The position numbers were made by a program, and so were the translations under genes. Below are positions 27,931 to 41,159 of a DNA stretch of 64,000 nucleotides, one piece after another. Under the pieces are notes generated by a model. The model was not told the origin of the DNA. It worked only from the letters and a program-made list of their open reading frames with translations, and did not search any database. How positions within the stretch are numbered: the stretch's first letter is position 1; each line of letters starts with the position of its first letter. The stretch is from Spartinivicinus marinus (GTDB lineage: Bacteria > Pseudomonadota > Gammaproteobacteria > Pseudomonadales > Zooshikellaceae), in contig NZ_JAPJZK010000001.1 in NCBI RefSeq assembly GCF_026309355.1, positions 868,001 through 932,000 on the forward strand. The letters run 5' to 3'.

Positions 27931-28641
27931 TTACCCTTCAACTGTCTGATGTTCTAGACAAAAAGCAGCTAATGGTAGGTCTACTGGTCGTGTCACCTTT
28001 AAATTATCCTCACGCCCCTCTACCATTAATGGTGAGTAGCCCAGCTGCTCGACAGCAGAAGCCTCATCAGTTACCAACTGATTTTTCATCAGAGCCTCGG
28101 CTAGTGCTCTCCTCAATAATCCAAACCGAAACATTTGTGGCGTTTGCGCTTGCCAGAGGTTTTCTCGCGGAACCGTTTGCTCCACTTCCCCCTGTTCACT
28201 GACAGCCTTTAAAGTATCTTTAACGGGTACCCCCAGCAAACCACCAACAGGATGTTCAATCAGTTGTTGATAAAGTTTGTTAATTTCCGCTAATCGAATA
28301 CAGGGCCTGGCGGCATCATGCACCATCACCCAATCACGCTCTGCTGCACAAGCAGCTAACCAGTTCAAGCCATTTGCTACGGACTGATAGCGCTCGGCTC
28401 CGCCCTCCACTTTTATAATTCGAGAGTCCTGGATAACCGGCAGCTGATCAAACCACGAATCATCAGAGGCGACGGCCACGATAATTTTCTGAAAAGGAAA
28501 TTGCAGCAATTGAGTTAGGGTATGGCTGAGTATAGGCTGACCATTCAAATCAAGGTATTGCTTTGGTTTTTTCTGCTGCATCCTGCTACCAATACCAGCA
28601 GCAGGAACAATGGCCCAGCAAAGGTTTTGATTGGCTGTCAT
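27931..28641 (-). CDS. ispD: 2-C-methyl-D-erythritol 4-phosphate cytidylyltransferase
   Basis: 236-residue IspD, which joins CTP and methylerythritol phosphate. The nucleotide-binding VPAAGIGSRMQQKKPKQY opens the protein. V-H-D-A-A-R-P-C and the late T-D-E-A-S-A-V-E motif are in the expected places. Upstream neighbour ftsB is 24 bases away, and ispF follows 55 bases downstream. Confidence 0.95.
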   Translation of the reverse strand: MTANQNLCWAIVPAAGIGSRMQQKKPKQYLDLNGQPILSHTLTQLLQFPFQKIIVAVASDDSWFDQLPVIQDSRIIKVEGGAERYQSVANGLNWLAACAAERDWVMVHDAARPCIRLAEINKLYQQLIEHPVGGLLGVPVKDTLKAVSEQGEVEQTVPRENLWQAQTPQMFRFGLLRRALAEALMKNQLVTDEASAVEQLGYSPLMVEGREDNLKVTRPVDLPLAAFCLEHQTVEG

Positions 28642-28665
28642 AAAACTACTGTTTTCTGGCTCCCA

Positions 28666-28935
28666 TTAATCCGCAATTAAAAAAAACTGTTCGCCTTGTT
28701 TAATCATACCTAGTTGGCTTCGTGCTAACTCTTCAATAGTATCTAAACCGCTTTGCAACTCTACAACCTCTGCTTCTAATACCCGATTACGCTGATAAAG
28801 TCCCTGATTTTCACGCTGCTGTGAAGTAATTTGCTGTTGCGTTTGCCATAGTCGTACAACACCTGTATTACTAAACCACAATCGATACTGCAGCAGAACC
28901 AATAACAAAATTAATAATCCAGTTAGCCATTTCAT
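28666..28935 (-). CDS. ftsB: cell division protein FtsB
   Basis: 89-residue bitopic membrane protein of the divisome FtsQ-FtsL-FtsB complex. A single N-terminal transmembrane helix (about residues 4-22, LTGLLILLLVLLQYRLWF) is followed by a Gln-rich coiled coil (about 30-65) and the conserved E-E-L-A-R-S-Q-L-G-M-I segment. It heads the ispD-ispF-truD-surE-pcm series. It is separated from eno by 337 bases containing a terminator and a large folded element. Confidence 0.93.
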   Translation of the reverse strand: MKWLTGLLILLLVLLQYRLWFSNTGVVRLWQTQQQITSQQRENQGLYQRNRVLEAEVVELQSGLDTIEELARSQLGMIKQGEQFFLIAD

Positions 28936-29029
28936 AAGGTGTTAAGCCTACTTTTCGCTGATTATTATTTTCATTTTAACTCATCATCACCCAGTGGTGC
29001 ATACGCAAAAGACAGTAAACGCTTTTCGT

Positions 29030-29062
29030 AAAAACAATTTAGGGGGCATTGCCCCCTAAATT
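29030..29062 (-). terminator. intrinsic terminator downstream of eno
   Basis: A perfect 12-bp stem (AATTTAGGGGGC / GCCCCCTAAATT, 29036-29047 with 29051-29062) with a three-base loop is followed on the minus strand by GTTTTTACG. It lies about 210 bases after the eno stop and before ftsB. Confidence 0.85.
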
Positions 29063-29087
29063 TGGTATTTATAGCTAAGGATATAAT

Positions 29088-29272
29088 GTTTACCAAAGCG
29101 AGTGGTTTTTAGGGGGCTAGCTTACTACTGTGAAGCTAGCGATAGCAGCACTAACTGAAAAACAGTACTAGCTGGGCCGTCAAGTGATGAAGCCCCAGTC
29201 ACTTATTGCAAAATAAGTGACTGGGGTGAAGAACGATGACAACAAACCATAAAAGCCACTCGCGAAGGTAAA

Positions 29273-29273
<1 letters not shown>
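29088..29273. other. 186-nt highly folded element directly after eno
   Basis: Outer arms GTTTACC-AAA-GCGAGTGG-TTTTTA (29088-29111) and TAAAAG-CCACTCGC-GAA-GGTAAAC (29250-29273) form 21 pairs around a 3x3 internal loop. Inside lie three hairpins: GCTAGCTT/AAGCTAGC (29116-29123 with 29133-29140), CAGC-ACTA-ACTG/CAGT-ACTA-GCTG (29146-29174), and a perfect 15-bp stem CCCCAGTCACTTATT/AATAAGTGACTGGGG (29193-29207 with 29212-29226) with a GCAA loop on the plus strand. The right arm touches the eno stop codon. It could be a structured 3' UTR RNA or a MITE-like insertion. No target duplication is evident. Confidence 0.7.
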
Positions 29274-30568
<1,295 letters not shown>

Positions 30569-30594
30569 TTAACTCCAAAACTTTTCTAAGCAAA

Positions 30595-31443
<849 letters not shown>

Positions 31444-31478
31444 TTATCTCAACTGTTTTAGAACCTATGTGCTTAGCT

Positions 31479-33209
<1,731 letters not shown>

Positions 33210-33292
33210 TTACAACCTCAATTTATCGTTGTTTTAGCTGTGACTTTTTGACGGCGCCACAAAACCTAGAGGATATGGAGTAACAGTGTATG

Positions 33293-34663
33293 CTAAAGCT
33301 CCCACTGAAAAGACAACCCCTGCTCTCCCCCATCACAAGTAAAGGCTTGATTAACCAGTAGGCCTGGAATCACCACCAGCTCGTTATCTACAAATAGTAA
33401 TGGCCAACGCTCGCGCAACCAGGGTGGCACTTGATATTCCTGAAACCAACGCTTTAATGTTTTACGCCCCTGACGCCCCGCGACAGCAAACTTATCTAGA
33501 GACAGTTGCTCACGATAAGCCATCGTCAGGGGTCTCCCCTTTAGACTGGCTGTACTAACTTCATTGCCAACCTGATTGCAACGCAACTGACCATTTCCCA
33601 CTAGCTCAATAGTTTCATGCTGCTGCCAATCCCACGCCACCTGCTGGCTGATGGGTAACCACCTAGTCAAGCTATCAGGCAAGAAAAATAAGCAATCTTG
33701 AAAACGCTTCAATGCTCCCTTACCACTACCAACGACAATTGTTGGCATTGCATCCTCTGCGGCCATTAGCAGCGAGTTTTCAATCTCCAACAGCAGTGGC
33801 CGAGTGATATTAATATCTACAAATTTTAGCCAGTAGCGGATTAAATTATGTCGCCTGGGGGAAGGTAGCTTTAGTAGGTGTTGGCAGCTGAGTGGCAGAA
33901 TCGATAATCCCTGACGCCAGTGTGCAGGCGGGCTAACCTGTGTAGTCTGATAGTCTAGCTGGGCCATATCCTCCAGAATACTGGCTGCATCCTGACAATG
34001 CCCTTGGGTGCCTATTAGTTGGCGATATAAATTCGGCCAGTGACATTCCAGCTTGGGCAAAATCTCATGCCGCAAAAAGTTACGACTAAAATCCAGTGTC
34101 TCATTAGACTCATCTTCCACCCAGATTAATTGATGCTGCTGGGCGTAATGGAGTAAATCAGTTTTGGTATACTTCAACAAAGGCCGGAATAGCCGGGCTT
34201 TACCAATCATACGACTGCTAGGCATCCCAGCTAAACCAGAAACGCCTGAACCACGACAGAAACGAAATAACAGCGTTTCCAACTGATCTTGCAAATGATG
34301 CCCTAACAGTAATACATCAGTTGCCTCTAAAAATACTTCGAAAGCCTGATATCTCTCTGCCCTTGCAGCCTCCTCAATGCCGTTACCAGTAGACCTAACC
34401 TCAACCTGCCTTACGACAAAATCACAACCCAATTGAGTAGCCAGCCTTTGGCAATGCTTTTCCCACTGTTTGGCATTAGGGCTTAAGCCATGATTAACAT
34501 GAAGAGCAACTAAAGGTAATTGATATTGAGCAGCAAAACGGCAGGTTAAACTCAATAAAACAGTTGAATCTAAGCCTCCACTAAAAGCCACTACCAGCCG
34601 AGTGGGCGAATAGTCAGCTAACAAGCGCTCCAGTTTTTGACAGTATAACTGTGGCAGGTCCAT
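33293..34663 (-). CDS. tilS: tRNA(Ile)-lysidine synthase
   Basis: 456-residue TilS, which converts C34 of the minor isoleucine tRNA to lysidine so that AUA is read correctly. The PP-loop ATP-binding motif VAFSGGLDST lies at residues 25-34. HHLQDQLETLLFR and the G-L-A-G-M segment follow. The C-terminal tRNA-binding portion ends around residue 450. It follows accA after a terminator. Confidence 0.95.
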   Translation of the reverse strand: MDLPQLYCQKLERLLADYSPTRLVVAFSGGLDSTVLLSLTCRFAAQYQLPLVALHVNHGLSPNAKQWEKHCQRLATQLGCDFVVRQVEVRSTGNGIEEAARAERYQAFEVFLEATDVLLLGHHLQDQLETLLFRFCRGSGVSGLAGMPSSRMIGKARLFRPLLKYTKTDLLHYAQQHQLIWVEDESNETLDFSRNFLRHEILPKLECHWPNLYRQLIGTQGHCQDAASILEDMAQLDYQTTQVSPPAHWRQGLSILPLSCQHLLKLPSPRRHNLIRYWLKFVDINITRPLLLEIENSLLMAAEDAMPTIVVGSGKGALKRFQDCLFFLPDSLTRWLPISQQVAWDWQQHETIELVGNGQLRCNQVGNEVSTASLKGRPLTMAYREQLSLDKFAVAGRQGRKTLKRWFQEYQVPPWLRERWPLLFVDNELVVIPGLLVNQAFTCDGGEQGLSFQWEL

Positions 34664-34703
34664 GACGTTTTATACGTTATTAGTTTAATAAAATGGCAAC
34701 ACT

Positions 34704-34731
34704 AAAAAGCCGACTAAAGAGTCGGCTTTTT
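34704..34731 (-). terminator. intrinsic terminator between accA and tilS
   Basis: A 12-bp stem AAAAAGCCGACT / AGTCGGCTTTTT (34704-34715 with 34720-34731) with a four-base AAAG loop. T-runs flank it on either strand, so it could act in both directions. It lies 20 bases after the accA stop. Confidence 0.85.
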
Positions 34732-34750
34732 GTTAGAGAATATTAGGCTG

Positions 34751-35713
34751 TTACTGGCCAAACGAGCCATACGACATCAGACGTTTGTACCGTAAATCCA
34801 GTAGCTCTTCAATTGAGTGACGCTTTAACACATCTAACTCTTTAATCAGCGACTCTTTAATACTAGCCGCAATCTGCACAGGATCCCGATGAGCACCACC
34901 TAATGGTTCTGGAATTAGCCTGTCGACAAAACCAAGCTCTAATAAACGGTCAGCGGTGATCCCCATTGCCTCAGCTGCATCGGCTGCTTTTTCAGCGCTT
35001 TTCCATAAAATAGAGGCACAACCTTCTGGTGATATAACCGAATAAGTAGAGTATTGCAGCATCATTAAGTGATCACACACACCTACTGCCAATGCACCAC
35101 CTGAGCCCCCTTCTCCTATCACCGTAGAAATAATCGGTGTTTTCAAGCGGGACATTACCGCCAGGTTATAAGCAATGGCCTCACTTTGACCCCGCTCTTC
35201 TGCATCAATACCAGGATAGGCACCTGGTGTATCAATAAACGTCAATACAGGTATTTTAAACCGCTCCGCTAGCTCCATTAACCGGCATGCTTTTCGATAA
35301 CCTTCTGGCTTTGGCATACCAAAGTTGCGGCGTACTTTATCCTTTACATCGCGGCCTTTTTGATGACCAATAATCATCACAGGCTGATTTTCCAGTCTAC
35401 CAATACCGCCTACAATTGACTGGTCATCTGCAAACTTACGATCACCATGTAACTCATCAAAATCATTAAAAATATACTCAACATAATCGAGAGTATATGG
35501 CCGCTGAGGGTGACGAGCGATTTGCGCTCGTTGCCAAGCGGTTAACTTGCTGAAAACCTGCTGAGTCAGCGACTTACTTTTAGTCTTAAGCTTTTCTATT
35601 TCTTCAGCAATATCAATATCATAACTGCTGTTCTGCTCAGTTGAACTTAGGCTTTCTATTTTGGCTTCCAGCTCTGCAATCGGCTGCTCAAAGTCTAGGT
35701 ATTGGGGGTTCAT
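34751..35713 (-). CDS. accA: acetyl-CoA carboxylase carboxyltransferase subunit alpha
   Basis: 320-residue alpha subunit of the carboxyltransferase that makes malonyl-CoA, the extender for fatty acids and for the pigment polyene encoded in this window. Family motifs [17 protein letters not shown] and [13 protein letters not shown] are intact. It lies 134 bases downstream of dnaE and before a terminator, a conserved dnaE-accA order. Confidence 0.97.
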   Translation of the reverse strand: MNPQYLDFEQPIAELEAKIESLSSTEQNSSYDIDIAEEIEKLKTKSKSLTQQVFSKLTAWQRAQIARHPQRPYTLDYVEYIFNDFDELHGDRKFADDQSIVGGIGRLENQPVMIIGHQKGRDVKDKVRRNFGMPKPEGYRKACRLMELAERFKIPVLTFIDTPGAYPGIDAEERGQSEAIAYNLAVMSRLKTPIISTVIGEGGSGGALAVGVCDHLMMLQYSTYSVISPEGCASILWKSAEKAADAAEAMGITADRLLELGFVDRLIPEPLGGAHRDPVQIAASIKESLIKELDVLKRHSIEELLDLRYKRLMSYGSFGQ

Positions 35714-35847
35714 AGTCGTAATTCTTGCCTTACTATTACGGTGGCTGCTAACGGATTATGCCCAACTAAAAAGGAGCATAAGATACGTGATTGTGACTAC
35801 TTAGTCGAGTGCAGTGACACAATAGACCTGTTTTATCATTTAACAAA

Positions 35848-38800
35848 TTATCCATACTGCAACTCAACTGAATTTTTTCCATACTGTTTTTTCAGCGCTT
35901 GAATTAGCTCATCAGTTGGGGCTATCCACCATTGATCAGACAATATCAATTTAGCCTTCGCATCAGGTTTTTGGTATTCAATGGTAATGGGTAGCTGCCC
36001 TTTATATTCTGCCAACAGGGTAGCCAAATTCTCTACAAAACCTGGCTTAAAGGCTTGCTCTGAAATTACTAACTGAAGCTGTCGTGCATATTTGCTGCGT
36101 GCTTCCGTTAAATTAGCTAACGATTTAGCACGTACTTTCAGGTTATTAGTGTAGTCATCATGACTCACTTCACCTTCTACAATAACTAACGCATCTTTTT
36201 CCAGTTGCTGCTGATACTGTTCAAATTGATCTGAGAATACAGAGACCTCAATTCTTGCAGTACGATCATCCAAAGTGATAAAGGCCATTTTCTGGCCACG
36301 CTTGTTACGCATGACTCGCAAAGCAACGATCAATCCTGCAATGTACTGGCTTTCTCGGGCTGGTCTTAAATCAACAATGCGATTTCTGATAATGTGTCTA
36401 ATTTCAGACTCATACTGATCTATGGGGTGACCAGTTAAATACAGCCCAAGGGTTTCTTTTTCTCCTAACAAGCGCTGGTTATCAGGCCACTCATAGGTGT
36501 TATAGTAATACTCATAACAGTCTTGCTCAGTTTCAGCTATTAGCTCACCAAACAAGTCACCATGACCACTGTCCTGGCTTTTTGCTTCTTGATCAGCTGC
36601 TTTTAACGCATCTTCCATAGCAGCGAACAAGACAGCTCGATTTTTACCTAGCAATGCCTTTTCCTGATATCGAGCTGGGCCCAGTCGGTCCAAAGCCCCT
36701 GAACGTACAAGAGCTTCCATCACCCGTTTATTAATTTTTTTACCATCTATGCGTTTACAAAAATCAAATAGATCCTTAAAAGCACCACCAGCTTTTCGTG
36801 CTTCAACTATGGCTTCAATCGGGCCTTCTCCAACGCCTTTAATTGCCCCTAAACCATAAACGATGTCATCCTGATCGCTCACGATAAATTTATATTCACT
36901 GATATTCACATTGGGTGGTGTAATATTCAGCTTCATCGAGCGGCATTCTTCAATCAGAATCACCACTTTATCAGTATTATGAATATCTGAAGACAACACC
37001 GCAGCCATAAATTCTGCTGGGAAATAGGCTTTCAGCCAGGCTGTTTGATAAGAAACTAGCGCATAAGCAGCTGAGTGAGACTTGTTAAATCCATAGCCTG
37101 CGAACTTTTCCATCAAATCAAAAATATAAGTCGCTTGTTCTGCAGGAATGTGATTGTCCGATGCACCCTTATTAAATATTTCCCGCTGTTTGGCCATTTC
37201 TTCAGGTTTTTTCTTACCCATAGCTCGACGAAGCATATCAGCCTGGCCTAAAGAGTAATTAGCCAGCACCTGGGCAATCTGCATAACCTGTTCCTGATAT
37301 AGGATTACACCATACGTGTTGGATAATACTGGTTCCAAATCAGGGTGGGGATATTCGACGGTAGCACGGCCATGCTTACGATTAATAAAGTCATCCACCA
37401 TCCCTGACTGAAGTGGTCCTGGCCGAAACAATGCTACCAATGCGATAATATCTTCAAAACAGCTAGGCAATAGACGCTTAATCAGTTCTTTCATCCCACG
37501 GGACTCAAGCTGAAACACTGCCGTTGTTTCCGCTCGCTGCAGCAATTTAAATACTAACTCATCGCCTAAATTTATCTGGCTAATATCAATGGGTGCTTCA
37601 CTTCTAATCGCCCGACGCTTATTAATTGTTTCTAATGCCCAATCAATAATGGTGAGGGTTCTTAACCCCAAAAAGTCGAACTTAACCAACCCAGCCTGCT
37701 CAACATCATCTTTATCAAACTGAGTAACTAAGCCATGACCTTCTTCATCACAATAAAGGGGAGCAAAGTCTGTGAGTTTAGTTGGTGCAATCACTACACC
37801 ACCAGCATGCTTCCCTACATTACGGGTTGTCCCTTCCAGCTTAAGGGCCATCTCCCAAATTTCTTGAGCGGCTTCATCGCCAGCTAAAAACTCTCGAATG
37901 GTTTCTTCTTGCTCATAGGCTTTAGATAACGTCATCCCTACTTCGAAGGGAATCATTTTAGACAGTTTATCCGCTAACCCATAGGACTTACCTTGCACCC
38001 TTGCCACATCTCGCACTACTGCTTTCGCAGCCATGGTTCCAAAAGTGATAATTTGGGAAACTGCATCCCGACCATAGTTTTGCGCGACATAATCAATGAC
38101 CCGGTCCCGGCCATCCATACAGAAGTCAACGTCAAAGTCAGGCATCGACACCCGCTCTGGATTCAAAAACCGCTCAAATAGCAAGTCATATTCTAATGGA
38201 TCGAGATCAGTAATTTTCTGAGCATAGGCCACCAACGAGCCTGCACCCGAACCTCGCCCAGGGCCTACCGGTACGCCGTTATTTTTCGCCCACTGAATAA
38301 AGTCCATCACGATTAAGAAATAACCGGGAAATCCCATCTGTAGGATAATATCCAGTTCGAAATTAAGTCGATCAATATACTGCTGGTGCAGGTTTTCATA
38401 GTCTGGCGTGGATGGATCTAAAGTTAAAGCCAAACGCTCTTCAAGCCCTTGACGGGAAAACTCACGGAAAAACTGATCCATGGTTTTACCTTCTGGCACC
38501 GGATATTCTGGCAAGAAATACTTACCTAGCTGCACCTCAATGGTACAACGTTTGGCAATTTCTACTGTATTGGTCAGCGCTTCTGGAATATCAGCAAAAA
38601 TCTCAGCCATTTCCTCAGGAGAGCGCAAATACTGTTGTTCACTGTACCGTCGCGGACGACGGGGGTCGTCTAATACTCTGCTCTCACCAATACACACCCT
38701 TGCCTCATGAGCATCAAAGTCTTCTTGATGTAAAAAACGGACATCATTGGTTGCAACAACAGGACAGTGGCAAATTTCAGCCAGCGCTACCGCAGCATGT

Positions 38801-39351
38801 AAATATTCTTCATCATTTTCGCGCCCAGTCCGTTGTAGCTCTAAATAAAAACGATCAGGAAAAATTGCCTGCCACTCTTTAACTATTGACTCAGCTTGCT
38901 GCTGATGGCCAGCCAGTAGCGCACAACCAATCTCACTGAGCTTGCCCCCAGAAATGGCAATTAATCCTGCCGACTTACCCTTAAGCCAATCCTTTTTGAT
39001 TATGGCTTTGTCATGATGCTGGTTGGTTTGATAAGCCTGTGAAATCAGTTCCGTTAAATTACGATACCCTTCTTTATTTTGTATTAATAGCAACATTGGT
39101 AATGGAGAAGCATCGGCTTCTTCATTTTCCAGCCAAATATCTACACCACAGATAGGCTTAATCCCTGAAGCCAACGCAGCTTTATAAAACTTAACTAAAG
39201 CATACAAATTCATTTGATCTGTCACAGCAACAGCCGGCATTCCTTTAGCTGCTGTTTCAGCAATCAAAGGCTTAATTTTTACAATGCCATCAATCAGTGA
39301 ATACTCTGTATGTAATCGCAGATGAACAAAATTTGGCGCGTTATTAGACAT
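35848..39351 (-). CDS. dnaE: DNA polymerase III alpha subunit
   Basis: 1167-residue replicative polymerase. The N-terminal PHP domain (LRLHTEYSLIDG near residue 11) is followed by the polymerase palm with the catalytic aspartates in PDFDVDFCMDGR. Next come fingers and the beta-binding region, a helix-hairpin-helix (G-L-G-A-I-K-G-V-G-E-G) and a C-terminal OB fold. Length matches E. coli DnaE (1160). In relatives rnhB directly precedes dnaE. Here a plus-strand binding-protein gene lies between them. Confidence 0.98.
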   Translation of the reverse strand: MSNNAPNFVHLRLHTEYSLIDGIVKIKPLIAETAAKGMPAVAVTDQMNLYALVKFYKAALASGIKPICGVDIWLENEEADASPLPMLLLIQNKEGYRNLTELISQAYQTNQHHDKAIIKKDWLKGKSAGLIAISGGKLSEIGCALLAGHQQQAESIVKEWQAIFPDRFYLELQRTGRENDEEYLHAAVALAEICHCPVVATNDVRFLHQEDFDAHEARVCIGESRVLDDPRRPRRYSEQQYLRSPEEMAEIFADIPEALTNTVEIAKRCTIEVQLGKYFLPEYPVPEGKTMDQFFREFSRQGLEERLALTLDPSTPDYENLHQQYIDRLNFELDIILQMGFPGYFLIVMDFIQWAKNNGVPVGPGRGSGAGSLVAYAQKITDLDPLEYDLLFERFLNPERVSMPDFDVDFCMDGRDRVIDYVAQNYGRDAVSQIITFGTMAAKAVVRDVARVQGKSYGLADKLSKMIPFEVGMTLSKAYEQEETIREFLAGDEAAQEIWEMALKLEGTTRNVGKHAGGVVIAPTKLTDFAPLYCDEEGHGLVTQFDKDDVEQAGLVKFDFLGLRTLTIIDWALETINKRRAIRSEAPIDISQINLGDELVFKLLQRAETTAVFQLESRGMKELIKRLLPSCFEDIIALVALFRPGPLQSGMVDDFINRKHGRATVEYPHPDLEPVLSNTYGVILYQEQVMQIAQVLANYSLGQADMLRRAMGKKKPEEMAKQREIFNKGASDNHIPAEQATYIFDLMEKFAGYGFNKSHSAAYALVSYQTAWLKAYFPAEFMAAVLSSDIHNTDKVVILIEECRSMKLNITPPNVNISEYKFIVSDQDDIVYGLGAIKGVGEGPIEAIVEARKAGGAFKDLFDFCKRIDGKKINKRVMEALVRSGALDRLGPARYQEKALLGKNRAVLFAAMEDALKAADQEAKSQDSGHGDLFGELIAETEQDCYEYYYNTYEWPDNQRLLGEKETLGLYLTGHPIDQYESEIRHIIRNRIVDLRPARESQYIAGLIVALRVMRNKRGQKMAFITLDDRTARIEVSVFSDQFEQYQQQLEKDALVIVEGEVSHDDYTNNLKVRAKSLANLTEARSKYARQLQLVISEQAFKPGFVENLATLLAEYKGQLPITIEYQKPDAKAKLILSDQWWIAPTDELIQALKKQYGKNSVELQYG

Positions 39352-39667
39352 GGAGTCCTCTAAAGCCTAAGTGACTAAACATAAAATCTTTTGCGGCTAT
39401 AATGAATTTGGCTAAGTAAGTTTAACTAATGACCTGATAGTCAACTGAGTTTTGTATTTTCACAACATAACAGTTCAGCTATTTTATAAAACCCCAATTT
39501 ATTTACTAGCCCGAATATTTCTTCTACTCTCAAAGAGCTTGCAGACTCTATCAAAACAGCCCACTCATTGGTTTATTTGCAAAAGACTCGCACCTAACAA
39601 AAAAGTGTGTTTTCATTATCAGTCACGTGCAATACAACAAAATCGAAAGCCATGTAGAGTCACACTA
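39352..39667. other. intergenic region between dnaE and a divergent binding-protein gene
   Basis: About 316 bases without a supported gene. A TATAAT hexamer at 39398-39403 on the plus strand is a possible -10 element, though no good -35 hexamer stands 16-18 bases before it. The frame of the following gene stays open through this region back to a TTG at 39452, but that stretch does not resemble a coding N-terminus. No hairpin or tRNA was recognised. Confidence 0.4.
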
Positions 39668-40507
39668 ATGCTTTGCCCTAGTCCACAACAAATATTACAA
39701 CACCGACTAGTTTGCCTGATTGTTGTGCTGACTTTAATAAGTATTTCCAGTCAGTCTGTTGCTCACTGCTCCCGAATTAAAGTATCAGGCAACCCAGAAT
39801 ACCCACCATTATTGTGGCGAGATAGAACCAACCCTAAGCAGTTGACAGGGGTTAGTATTGCCCTGCTAAAGCGAGCAGTAGAAGGTTTAGATATAGCCAT
39901 TGATGCCATTTATGTTGGCCCTTGGTCCCGAGCCCAAGCAAAAATCAAAGCCAATGAGCTGGATATGCTGGCAGGTGCCTTTCTAACTGTTGAACGCACT
40001 ACTTATATGGAATATGTTAAGCCTGCATATACACAGGTTGCTAATGTTGTATTTGTAGCCAATGGCAAAGGCTTTAAATTTAAACGCTGGAGTGACCTTA
40101 AAAATAAGCGTGGTGCAACTTTAATAAACAACAGTTTTGGCCAAAAATTTGACCAGTATGCTCAGGATCACTTAGCCCTTTATGGTGTCCGATCCTTAGA
40201 AATTGCTTTTAAACTCTTACTTGCTAAGCGGGCAGACTATGTAGTCTATGAACTTTACCCCGGTCTTGCCTATGCAAAAGCTATGGGAATTAACCAAGAA
40301 ATACGTCATTTCACTAATTATATTAACTCCGAGCCTTTATATTATACCTTTGCTTTAAAGTCTCCCTGCCTTGAAAACAACCTGACAAAACACTTGAGTG
40401 ACTTTATTCAAAGCCAAAAAAATACTCGTTTAGAAAAAGAGCTATTAGAGGAGTACTTACAACTTTGGCAAAATCAAGCTCATTTAGCCTTGGATGCACC
40501 ACCTTGA
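39668..40507 (+). CDS. solo periplasmic solute-binding protein, SBP family 3 type
   Basis: 279-residue predicted periplasmic protein. A signal peptide (hydrophobic VCLIVVLTLISIS, cleavage likely after V-A-H) is followed by an amino-acid-binding-protein-like fold: I-K-V-S-G-N-P-E-Y-P-P-L near the mature start, G-V-S-I-A-L-L-K-R-A and D-M-L-A-G-A-F-L-T-V-E-R-T segments. Two cysteines, near the mature N-terminus and in S-P-C-L-E-N, might form a disulfide. No permease or ATPase gene is adjacent, so it may be a sensor-type or orphan binding protein. The ATG at 39668 was preferred to a TTG 72 codons upstream because it gives a proper signal peptide. It is convergent with rnhB. Confidence 0.75.
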   Translation: MLCPSPQQILQHRLVCLIVVLTLISISSQSVAHCSRIKVSGNPEYPPLLWRDRTNPKQLTGVSIALLKRAVEGLDIAIDAIYVGPWSRAQAKIKANELDMLAGAFLTVERTTYMEYVKPAYTQVANVVFVANGKGFKFKRWSDLKNKRGATLINNSFGQKFDQYAQDHLALYGVRSLEIAFKLLLAKRADYVVYELYPGLAYAKAMGINQEIRHFTNYINSEPLYYTFALKSPCLENNLTKHLSDFIQSQKNTRLEKELLEEYLQLWQNQAHLALDAPP

Positions 40508-40556
40508 CCCAACCATTTCAGCAGCCACAAAAATAACTTTAACTGGTAGCAGGGAT

Positions 40557-41159
40557 TTAGCTTTCCAGTAGTCTTTGGACAGGCTTAAATGAGCGCCGAT
40601 AAATAGGTGCTACCCCCTGTTTTTCAAGAGCCGCCAAATGTGCTTTAGTAGGATAGCCTTTATGCTTAGCTAAACCATAGCCAGGATACTGCTGATCCAA
40701 CACAAGCATTTCCCTGTCCCGAGTCACTTTGGCCAAAATGGATGCTGCAGCAATAGCCTGCACTTGAGAATCACCTTTAACAACAGCCTGACTAGGATAA
40801 GGAAGCTCTGGACAACGATTACCATCAATAAGTACAAGTTCTGGCTTAACCGACAAGCCTAACACTGCTCGCTGCATTGCCAGCATAGTGGCATGTAAAA
40901 TATTGAGCTGATCAATTTCTTCAACCTCTGCCCGACCAATATGCCATGCTAAGGCTCGCTGCTGAATAACGTCAAAGAGTTGATCACGCTTTTTATCAGT
41001 CAGTTTTTTGGAATCATTTAAACCTTCAATGGGTTGACTAGGATCTAAAATCACAGCTGCAGTGACTACAGCACCACATAACGGACCTCTGCCTACCTCA
41101 TCAACACCAGCAATTAATTGATTCTGATTAACTTCCCAGCTTACTTCAAAGTGACTCAT
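40557..41159 (-). CDS. rnhB: ribonuclease HII
   Basis: 200-residue RNase HII, which cuts RNA-DNA hybrids and single ribonucleotides. The signature [10 protein letters not shown] near residue 17-26 provides the acidic pair. V-L-I-D-G-N and the later [10 protein letters not shown] carry the remaining acidic residues. Its ATG overlaps the lpxB stop as ATGA, continuing the lpx operon. Confidence 0.96.
   Translation of the reverse strand: MSHFEVSWEVNQNQLIAGVDEVGRGPLCGAVVTAAVILDPSQPIEGLNDSKKLTDKKRDQLFDVIQQRALAWHIGRAEVEEIDQLNILHATMLAMQRAVLGLSVKPELVLIDGNRCPELPYPSQAVVKGDSQVQAIAAASILAKVTRDREMLVLDQQYPGYGLAKHKGYPTKAHLAALEKQGVAPIYRRSFKPVQRLLES

Noticed and set aside
38412-38882. 156-codon open frame on the plus strand inside dnaE
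   Set aside because: It is fully antisense to the well-conserved dnaE coding region, has no ribosome-binding site and resembles no protein family.
39452-39667. Upstream extension of the solo binding protein to a TTG
   Set aside because: It would put about 72 residues ahead of an obvious signal peptide, and the TTG has no convincing ribosome-binding site.
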